Shown piece by piece: positions 56,621 through 64,000 of a DNA stretch of 64,000 bases. Origin of the DNA: Mantis religiosa (taxonomy: Eukaryota; Arthropoda; Insecta; Mantodea; Mantidae); contig CM060958.1 of NCBI GenBank assembly GCA_030765055.1, positions 106,027,279-106,091,278 of the forward strand, read 5' to 3'. Both the position numbers and the translations under genes were made by a program. The notes beneath the pieces are model-generated. The model searched no databases. It had not been told where the DNA came from and saw only the letters and a list, made by a program, of their open reading frames with translations. How positions within the stretch are numbered: position 1 is the first letter of the stretch; each line of letters begins with the position of its first letter.

Positions 56621-57456
56621 TGCTCGATTTCACCAACAGATATTAAGACTTAACACGCATCTCAGTCTTTATAGCAATAGTTATAACAAAATTGCGTTAC
56701 ACCAACATGTGTTAGCTTAACATTCGTGTTAAACCTCAGGTTAAACTAACAAGCCACATTTCTGTTGTTAAGTCCTTAACAATGTGGAATTGTCAGGATA
56801 GTGGACGTGAACGCAGCTATTGAAGTCGATTTGCTATATTTAGACCGTCTAATGACATTCGTAACAGATTTGAGGAGGTTTCAGAAGAAGATTTTCTACA
56901 GAGGTATACACTGTAGAAACAAGTCATTATGAAGGTTACTGCGGAAGTACAAGAGAGGTTAGAACATGCCTCTAAAGGAATATGGCAATCTCGCCTTTGC
57001 TTCAAGTATTAATTACTTTGCTGTTTTATAATTCACTCAATTCTGTGGATAATACACTGTCCACCTCCCGGCTTGAAACGTTCAAGTCACTCGTCACTTC
57101 TGTCGTTCTTCGCACTTCGTTTTAAATTTACGTAATATTGACGAAGTTCCTTTCTACTTCTGGTTGTGACATTTGCATTCGAATTAAATTCATTTCCACC
57201 TTTTCCCACGTGACATCTTTTTCTTTCACATGTACCGCATCCGTCCTCCTATTTTCCTCAATATCCTTATATATAATTACTTATTCAAATAAAAAATTCT
57301 TTCTTGATTAATCAGAAATTAGTCTCACGGCTTCTCATCTGATTTTGTTTATCCGCCGTTTTTTCAGCTGTGTGTAAACGAAAAAAAGCGCATCGCACTA
57401 GGTTTAGAAAATAATAATTCATCCATAGCCTTCTATATTTGTAATATTTATATACA
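56621..57456. mobile_element. PIF/Harbinger deletion derivative, copy 3
   Basis: It starts TGCTCGATTTCACCAACAG after TAA (56,618-56,620). The same transposase-start and antisense Myb remnant are joined at the same point as in copy 1: the stretch from AACATGC through TTCAAGTATTAATTACTT into the antisense Myb segment aligns end to end. The transposase segment carries an extra 30-base deletion after NDIRN. The copy stops near 57,456, and LINE sequence replaces its right end and TIR. Confidence 0.85.
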
Positions 57457-57462
57457 TACATA

Positions 57463-57800
57463 TATCGATTCCCTGAGTGCATTAATGGCTATAAAGCAAC
57501 GATCCCCTTGGCAAGAGATACGTGAATTATATAATGACCGTATTTCAACAGGAAAACAACTGATTTTGGCATGCATACCATCTGAGTGTTCTTGCTGACA
57601 CTGTCGCAAAAGAAGCTACCAAGTATCCTTCAAACTTACTAGTTCTTAAACTTCCACATGAATACTATTTACAACTTCTTAATAGAACTATCCTACACCT
57701 ATGGAAGATAGATTGGATAACTTTATCCAATAGCAAATACCTAACCTGTCTACAAACATTAAAGCTTAACCCCCGAGATCGTCACGCCTTCCCTTACCGC
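57463..57800 (+). pseudogene. LINE RNase H domain fragment
   Basis: Frames read DSLSALMAIKQRSPWQEI and TGKQLILACIPSE, then after a shift LADTVAKEATKYPSNLL and EYYLQLLNRTILHLWKIDW. These are the second half of the RNase H domain (SDSLSA, the WiPsH segment, AD..AK.A) and the following linker. It is diverged from the 28-29 kb element and lacks the first Asp and Glu motifs. Confidence 0.8.
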
Positions 57801-59004
57801 CGAGATGTTCCTAAATGAACCATTTTTGGAAGGAAAATCACGACAAAGAAGAAAAACATTTATTAAAAGGTATTCAGGACTCAACTGCATGAATCACGTG
57901 GGAAAAGATATTCATAAATATGAAGGAAAGCTGTTCCCTATTCGACACCACCTTTGAAGAGAATCCAACCTTCAAGTTCATCAAGATATCAACAGAGACG
58001 CTCCTGTCGCCTCCAAGGAGGTAATCAAATCAAAAGTCAACAGTGGACATTAGCTGAGGATGTAAGGAATGTCCTAACGAAACGCGTTCGACTCATATTA
58101 ATTTTGTGCTTCATTGTATCATAGTCCTTACTCATAAGAAGGGAACTTTGTTTATCTTAGCTATTGCTTGTTTGCCAGGGATCGTAAAACAAATTTAAAC
58201 AATTTAAAATTCTTAGAGGAATAAATGTCAGACATATGCATATCCTTATGTTATATTTTCTTATTGAGACAATTATTTTGGTACTTCATCATTTTATTTA
58301 TATATTTATTGCTGTTTTCTAACTTCATAGTAAGTACCAGAAATACTACATTTGATACAAGAAACCTGTATCGAATCTTTACTGGAAGTACATCCTTTGG
58401 CACCACAAAAATACATTTAAAAAAATATGCGAGTGTGAACAGCAATGCTAAAAAGGAAAATCCGGTTGAATACTAAAATAAAAACAGGTAATACAGTCTT
58501 TGAAATAGTTGATCTCCAATTACCTCTAATTGAATGTCTAGTAATGTTAAGCAGTGCATATAAAAAGGAATTGTGCCAAGAATAGTTTCTGAAGCGCCCT
58601 CCATAACGCAAGCTTCCATCAGTCAAAGCTGAACCATGTCCTTTGAGCTAACCTCGTATCTTTTGTGTTACAAGAATGTCCCACTCAACGCAACCTACAT
58701 TCCTTTGTCTAACAGTGCATTCTCATTATGCCAGGAATGCGACATATTTATTGCATACTTCCCGCGCGGGCACTTTAAAACCTGTCTTCTAGAAATGTCC
58801 AATAGTGACGTAGCGTACTAAGATCAAACATGGACCGTCTGTTGGGAAACACTTGAGATATATACTTAATCTCCAGAGCTAAAACTTCAGTTGCGTTGTT
58901 ACTACCTCAGATGTTCAGACTGCGACCAAACCTGAACATATTATCAGGATTTTAAGCCAAAATGTTGTGGATCTTTACGTGCATTCCTCAGATAGCGGAA
59001 AAAT
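57801..59004. other. Mostly unassigned; holds a hammerhead-like motif
   Basis: Short plus frames at 58,225-58,476 and 58,636-58,821 have no motifs. The segment 58,021-58,110 contains a hammerhead-like core, listed separately. Confidence 0.35.
58054..58090 (+). ncRNA. Hammerhead-ribozyme-like core, tentative
   Basis: CTGAGGA (58,054-58,060) fits the CUGANGA core. The following 18 bases can form a hairpin with AAGGA-ATG-TCCU pairing. Then comes GAAA (58,079-58,082) and ACGCGTT, which could form the very short stem III and cleavage triplet seen in Penelope-like elements. The closing pair beside CUGANGA is not canonical and stem I is weak, so activity is doubtful. A PLE remnant at 15.85 kb shows such elements exist in this genome. 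Confidence 0.25.
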
Positions 59005-59258
59005 GCCCGTCCCTGTAGCTTAGCTGGTAGCGAGTCTGTTTAGCGATCAAGAGGTCTGGAGTTTGAATCTTGGTCAGCGTGAGTTATATAGATAAGATTT
59101 TTGCTGAATATTTTTCTTATCCTGAAACATAAATTTGTTAACTCTAAGCCCTATGCACCCTGAGCTCATTTGAGCATCATTTCACCCATTTCCTTTATCG
59201 CCCGATATGATTTAACTTAGGAGGTTTTCCCTTATCGTCTTATCCTGAAAGACGAATT

Positions 59259-60260
59259 GAAGACGTGACTTTCATAAGTGCACAAGTCCAGTCAACTAAG
59301 TTTCAAGAAAATCTACAAAAACTTCATTAATTCTGAAAATGATGTGCCAAATTTATGATTTTTCTAACATATGAACTTTGACTCATATTTTACCGTTCGG
59401 TAATTTCAGTTAGCATTGGTACTTTGTTATAATATTTATAATGAGTTTGTTGGACTTGTGCAGTTATGAAACTCATCTTGGTTTACAAATGCATTGAACG
59501 GACTGTATTATCAAATGCATAGAGGAATTGCCTCTAAAGATGCAAGGAATGGTGAAAACATTTGATAGTACTCATATGTGTGTTGAACCACGTTTTATTT
59601 GTGGCATAATAACAAAAATAGATATTACATTCATTCAGTTATCCTAATCCGAACTCCCACACCTCACTTCCTGATTCTTCCCTATTAGATATCTGTTTTT
59701 TGCTATATTTATCACACAGAATTTGAAAATACAATTGCTTTTCAGGAAGAACTGAAGCAAGATACTTTGAAATGTCCTTGGCTTTAGCAGCTTTCGGAGG
59801 AATTTCTTTATCGTAAGCTTTCTTCAGTATGGTTTCAGCAAACTTTGTGTTTCCTTTGATTAGGAATGTCTGTCATTAAACCACTAGAGTTCTTGCTAAC
59901 AGTAACACTGTTTGATCTATATTAAATAATCTTTTATGTAGCTACTTTGCAATTCTCTAGCATTTTGGCTACTGGCATAGGTTACTTCACCTTGCTCAAA
60001 GCCATCTTATAGTCCTTTATCATAGACAGTTGAACATCACATACCTTAATGTTCTTGTATGAATCATTTATTATGCTTATGCGCACGATGCCAGTCTGAG
60101 TTGAGGGACTTGTGTAGCAATGAAACTCACTAACTCAATAGCGAGTGGAAATGCCTCAAACTTGAAATGATTGTCATACGATAGATCTCAGTAAGACGAT
60201 TATAACGATATATAATAGTGCCAAAAAGTGGACTTGTGTACTTATGGAAGTCACGTCTTC
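59259..60260 (-). mobile_element. Unclassified TIR element, AATT target duplication
   Basis: The ends are inverted repeats of about 31 bases: GAAGACGTGACTTTCATAAG (left) and GAAGACGTGACTTCCATAAG (reverse complement of right), each continuing TRCACAAGTCCA. AATT flanks both sides (59,255-59,258 and 60,261-60,264). The motif GGACTTGTGYA.YWATG also occurs twice inside (about 59,452 and 60,107), each time framed by TGAGTT and AACTCA, making small hairpins. A decayed minus-strand coding region lies between. The superfamily is unknown to me. Confidence 0.75.
59639..59872 (-). pseudogene. 77-codon Lys-rich open frame of the unclassified element
   Basis: The frame runs from a TGA to a TAA without any Met: QTFLIKGNTKFAETILKKAY, then DKEIPPKAAKAKDISKYLAS and VLPEKQLYFQILCDKYSKKQ, ending SGSEVWEFGLG. 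Its composition is protein-like. Upstream in the same orientation (about 59,940-60,075) lies another coding-like segment, NDSYKNIKVCDVQLSMIKDY followed by KMALSKVK and a stop. Both could be pieces of one protein of the element or exons. I know no matching domain. Confidence 0.4.
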
Positions 60261-60358
60261 AATTGTCTGTTAACTCTAAGCTCTATGGACTCTGAGCCCA
60301 TTTGAGTATCATTTAACCTATTGATTTATTCATCTGCGATACGACTTGGAGGCCGTAA

Positions 60359-60812
60359 GGAAAAAAAGCAGAAAAAAATTAATGGACCTTTTATATGCCT
60401 TATTATTTCCAAAGAATATCCACTAATTAAGAAATTCTTCTCTGATATATAACTTTCGTCTTGAAAATTACAAATTAAAATGTTGACGTCAATTGACAAG
60501 TCTTCTTATACGTGGTGATTCCTAACATTTGAAACACCCGAGATATAGTCTCGGTTCCATGAGATATAAAACTAAAATAAGCAACGAGAAGGCTGCTGCT
60601 AGTCTTCATGTCATTCTCCTCTTGTATATTGAAATACGTCTTGAGTTTATTAACGGATAAGCAGCGATACTCATTGATAAAAACTAACAATACAACATTA
60701 CTATAATAGGTTTAGGTTGAACCATAAGGCTCCTCTATGATAAAGTATTTTATGTAAATAACATATACATTGTTAATCTGATTCATACTTATAAACTTGT
60801 ATTGGTGAACAT
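60359..60812. other. Unassigned sequence
   Basis: AT-rich with no recognised motif; contains a TGACGTCA at 60,484-60,491. Confidence 0.3.
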
Positions 60813-61055
60813 GTTTCGTTGTAATTTACGTCCCTTAACTTTTAAGTCATATCTGACAATGAATGAAACGGGTGAAATGATGCTCAAATGGGTGTCAGGG
60901 TCCGTGGAGCTTAGAGATACCCGACTTTGGTCTTTTAGGATAAAGGAAAAACCCGAAGAAAACCTTATCCAGGTAACTCACTCTGACCGAGTTTCGAACT
61001 CGGGACCTCTTGAACGTGAGGCAGACATGCTACCATCTACGCTACCGAGGCAGGC
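60813..61055 (-). mobile_element. SINE family 1, full-length with TSD
   Basis: TGGTGAACAT flanks both ends (60,803-60,812 and 61,056-61,065). On the minus strand: head GCCTGCCTCGGTAGCGTAGA, B box GAGTTCGAAACTCGG, body GGATAAGGTTTTCTTCGGG and CTCTAAGCTCCACGGACC, and the end GGGACGTAAATTAC. It carries one tail module. The 106-residue frame across it on the plus strand is antisense SINE sequence. Confidence 0.92.
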
Positions 61056-61065
61056 TGGTGAACAT

Positions 61066-61429
61066 TTTAGTTACAGTAAGATATATGAAAAAAGTAAAAT
61101 AAAATATAATCTACATATCTAATAGCCCGGCTTTGGGAATCTATGCCAGGCCTTATTATGCAAACTTCATTTATAACTTTATTCATTTTAAATAAAATTA
61201 CACAAACCAATTTACAATTTTTTGCAGATATAATCTACTTGCTACCTTAACGAACAACTAAACCTACAAGTTACTGGAATCCAGTAATCTTACAAATCTA
61301 CTCATCTAATCCATCTAAAACAGTCTTTCTTCTACTTTACTTCTACACTAACAATATATATCAAATTTACATTTCTAGTACAGCTTTAATTGCTATAACA
61401 AACTACGAAAGACTGTTTCCTACAATTTT
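61066..61429. other. AT-rich sequence, possibly LINE 3' untranslated region
   Basis: It lies directly downstream (minus strand) of the LINE C-terminus at 61,430 and contains no motif. Assignment to the LINE's 3' end is inference. Confidence 0.3.
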
Positions 61430-62290
61430 AAAATGTCCTCTTCTGCAACTGATATCCAAAGCTTCCTCCAGCTGGTGTCCATCTCCTAAAGGGCCTGGCA
61501 TCAGTAAATGGAGCTGGTTTTACAGTTTCAGATATCTGGGTTATCATCTCTGCTCTTCTGCATAATCTGTTGTGTCTGTTCGCTCTGATACTCTCCGTAT
61601 ATCTCCTCTGATTCTGCTGGGATTCTCCTTTCTATGGTGTCTGCTGTTCTCTCCGATATCCATAACTGGCATCTTCTATTTATCGGTTGTACGTCTTCAA
61701 GTCTGGTAATCCTTATCTTCAGTTTCTTTTGGTCCTATTTCCCTCCGATGATCTCTTTAAGTAATATTCTTTTCTTGTAGGTTGAAATGTTCCTACATTT
61801 CTTTCTTGAAGTCTTTTGTCACGGCTATTATCTGAAACATATTTTCTAAATATGCATAATCTTCTGCTTATTTTAAGATTTTCCATAAATATTTTCCTGC
61901 AAGATTCCTTCGACCGCCTTCTACTAGTTCACTATATTTATTGCACTCAAAAATAACATGTTCAGGCGAATCCAAACAGTTACATTGCTCACATAAGTCT
62001 GAATGTTTCATTCCTATTATTTTTAAATATATATTATATTGGCCATATCCTGCAAAAAGTGAAAAGATCGTTTTCTTGGTTTTATATGTTCCAATTTTAG
62101 CCTCTCTTTAATGTCCGGAAATAAATCATGTACTCTTCTTCCTACGTGTGCATTTATCCCACTCTTCTTGCCATTCCAGTAATAAATAATTTTTCACGTC
62201 TTTCTTAGTACTGCATCTTTTTTTTACATAATTTTAAAAGCATTTCCATATTCTTCCTTCTTTAACCAGTAAGTTGCACCCCTTAATATA
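61430..62290 (-). pseudogene. Non-LTR retrotransposon C-terminal region, decayed
   Basis: Minus-strand frames give LLLEWQEEWDKC, then GRRVHDLFPDIKERLKLEHI, then FSLFAGYGQYNIYLKIIGM and DLCEQCNCLDSPEHVIFECN. The last has the CxxC...H....C zinc knuckle at the end of many LINE reverse transcriptases, after the G...H.yL segment. It continues RRNLAGKYLWKILK. Several frameshifts separate the pieces. RT is not seen in the remaining upstream sequence. Confidence 0.8.
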
Positions 62291-64000
62291 ATGATGTAGT
62301 CAGTAGGCAAAATTTCCGCTACTACTAGTAGCGCCAAAGTACGATAGATGTTGCTTTTGTAGCTCCGCAGCTGCGAAGTAATATTTACCTATGAGTAGTA
62401 AGATATATGATAAAATTAGCCGTTTTCATTCGTAGTCCATTTGCATATCTGGTTTACAATTGCTAGTTAATGAATAGAGGCTGCATTATGCGCTGCCATT
62501 TATTAAAGCTGATGATAGAAGCGAGGTTAGAAATTCTTGAATTGTTGTTAGAAGTGAGGTTAGTAATGGGATAATGTGAGAGATAGAGAGAATGTTGTGG
62601 GATCTGAAGTAGATTATTTCAGACTATGGTTTTGTCCTTGAGAAATAGCTGTATTAATGTGAGCTTAAGTTCCTGTAAGTGCTGATTGAAATGAAGTACG
62701 TTTGGCAATAAGGAACACACCCTAGAGGTCTGATTATAGCTTCCATCATCTTAGGTTCGCAGAGACAATGACTGAAGTTATAATTGGCAACTAATTGTCA
62801 GTAAGTCCTGGCTCCAAAGAGCTAAGAATTAGCATACATTTGCCTTTTTGGAGTAACAAACAACTCCAAGGAGTCTTTATTCAGTCCATTCAACTCAAAT
62901 GAGACTGAAGCAGACAACACTGGAATTCACGTATACCAACCGGATTAACAAATTCTGGAGCATACTCCATACACCCCAGATATGAGCTCATGAGATTTCT
63001 ACCTTTTTGAGAAAATGAAATTACCACTTTAGAACCAGAGAGGCAATTATAGCAGCGGTAGAGCAGTCTGTTCACATATTAGGACAACAAGACGCTGTGG
63101 ATGGCATCCGTCGGCTCCCTGCTGTGTGGAGGCGAGTTCTTTATGTTGGAGGAGATTACTTCTACGCACTCCAATAATGTCACTGCTTCAAAATTGGTTT
63201 ATTTGTTGTTAATTCAAATGTTGCCACCAATTACTGAATGACCTAATTATTATATTATTTTTCAATTACATTGTAGTGTTTTTATTACAAAACCGCAAAA
63301 TTCCCTTCAGGTTTAGTGTTTAAGTACATGGAATTAAAAGCAAGTTGTTTTAACGTGCTGTGACATTGCTGCCTGCAGAAGACTTCATTTGCAGAAGAAT
63401 TTTCTCTCATACCGAACAGTTCTGAAGAGGGTACATGCAAGCACTAAAATGAGCACTTACTTGATAGAGGCTACTCTTCTTACGACCAGCAAACAAGCAG
63501 GGAGTGAGAGGGAAGATAGGGTGGTACTGGCATGCTGACCACAGACCGCCCCCGACCCATGACGTCTCGAGTTCCTTGCCATAGAGTTTAATTTGGGTGA
63601 GTGAACATTCCTAACGTTCCCTGAGAGAATTAATTTTTCAAAAGCTGACCTTGAGTTATTTTGTGTTTCTAATTAGCTGCACTTTCCAGTCCATTGCACT
63701 TGATGTAATTAATTTACACCATTATATTAACTTCCCGAATAGTCGTTAACGATCCATAAAGACTTTGGAACAGTTGACCCAACAAACTGTGCGAGGTGAC
63801 GAGATTTGAAGCGAGTTATTTTAGCAATAAACAGCTGCTGTCTTGAGAAATCACATGCAACAGACACAAGAGGAGTCCTAACCTCAAAACTGTGTGTTGC
63901 TTTCCAATGAAGGAGAACTGTCAAGAGAAGATATACGGCAAGGTAGTTGTTACTACTTTCATGCCTTATCTAAAATAGTAATTGTATTTTCATTTACTAA
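62291..64000. other. Unassigned sequence to the window end
   Basis: Short minus frames (62,890-63,075 and 63,727-63,924) have no motifs. No SINE boxes or TIRs were recognised. Confidence 0.35.

Larger units (their letters stand above)
59005..60358 (+). mobile_element. SINE family 1 with two tail modules, interrupted
   Basis: The head (GCCCGTCCCTGTAGCTTAGC, B box GAGTTTGAATCTTGG) and a first complete tail module occupy 59,005-59,240. A second module begins (CTTATCCTGAAAGACG) and is cut at 59,258 by a 1-kb TIR element, then resumes at 60,261 (GTCTGTTAACTCTAAGC) to 60,358. The original copy therefore had a duplicated tail, a small version of the array at 10.3 kb. Confidence 0.85.

Noticed and set aside
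60802..61122. 106-residue plus frame
   Set aside because: It reads through a full-length SINE in antisense; the flanking TSD shows the SINE is an insertion.

Overview
This is eukaryotic nuclear DNA, AT-rich and intron/repeat-like, with no bacterial-style gene organisation. The mix of many decayed mariner (DD34D) elements, several tRNA-derived SINE families, Jockey-type LINEs, PIF/Harbinger, hAT, pogo and Penelope-like remnants points to a large-genome insect. A polyneopteran (cockroach, termite or stick-insect type) is my guess from the repeat style; the sequence does not prove it.

No complete host gene is visible. The best host candidate is a hydrophobic 106-codon exon on the minus strand near 29.6-29.95 kb with a strong splice donor. 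It lies in a tandem duplication whose second copy (30.55-30.85 kb) is broken, and the family is unassigned. A perfect RFX-type X-box at 2.04 kb beside a CpG-rich block, and two perfect TGACGTCA sites at 40.2-40.3 kb, are possible regulatory sequence.

Layout. 0-3.2 kb: mostly unassigned. 3.2-12.7 kb: SINE-dense, with two related solo LTRs (3.6 and 12.2 kb), a hAT element (5.0-6.1 kb), and a SINE whose 3' module is repeated in tandem about seven times (10.3-11.0 kb). 15-25 kb: a palindromic tRNA-like element, a Penelope-like GIY-YIG endonuclease remnant, and three internally deleted mariners, one nested in a second TIR element. 25-29 kb: two LINE remnants, one interrupted by a composite SINE. 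29-32.4 kb: duplicated exon and an inverted repeat. 35-42 kb: SINEs, a hAT C-terminus and a Tc1/mariner-like remnant. 41.8-57.5 kb: three copies of a deletion-derivative PIF/Harbinger element, four mariner-type elements, and a three-level nest (palindromic SINE inside pogo inside a Tc1/mariner-like element, 45-47.6 kb). 59-62.3 kb: a SINE interrupted by an unclassified TIR element with an AATT target duplication, another SINE, and a LINE C-terminus.

Nearly all coding signal is broken transposase or reverse transcriptase. The unusual material is structural: palindromic tRNA-like elements, SINE tail amplification, a recurrent Harbinger deletion derivative carrying opposed transposase and Myb ends, and the 59.26-60.26 kb element, which I cannot place in a superfamily. 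I call the SINE families 1-5 for this window only. Coordinates of degraded repeats are approximate to about 10-20 bases unless a target-site duplication (TSD) is given.
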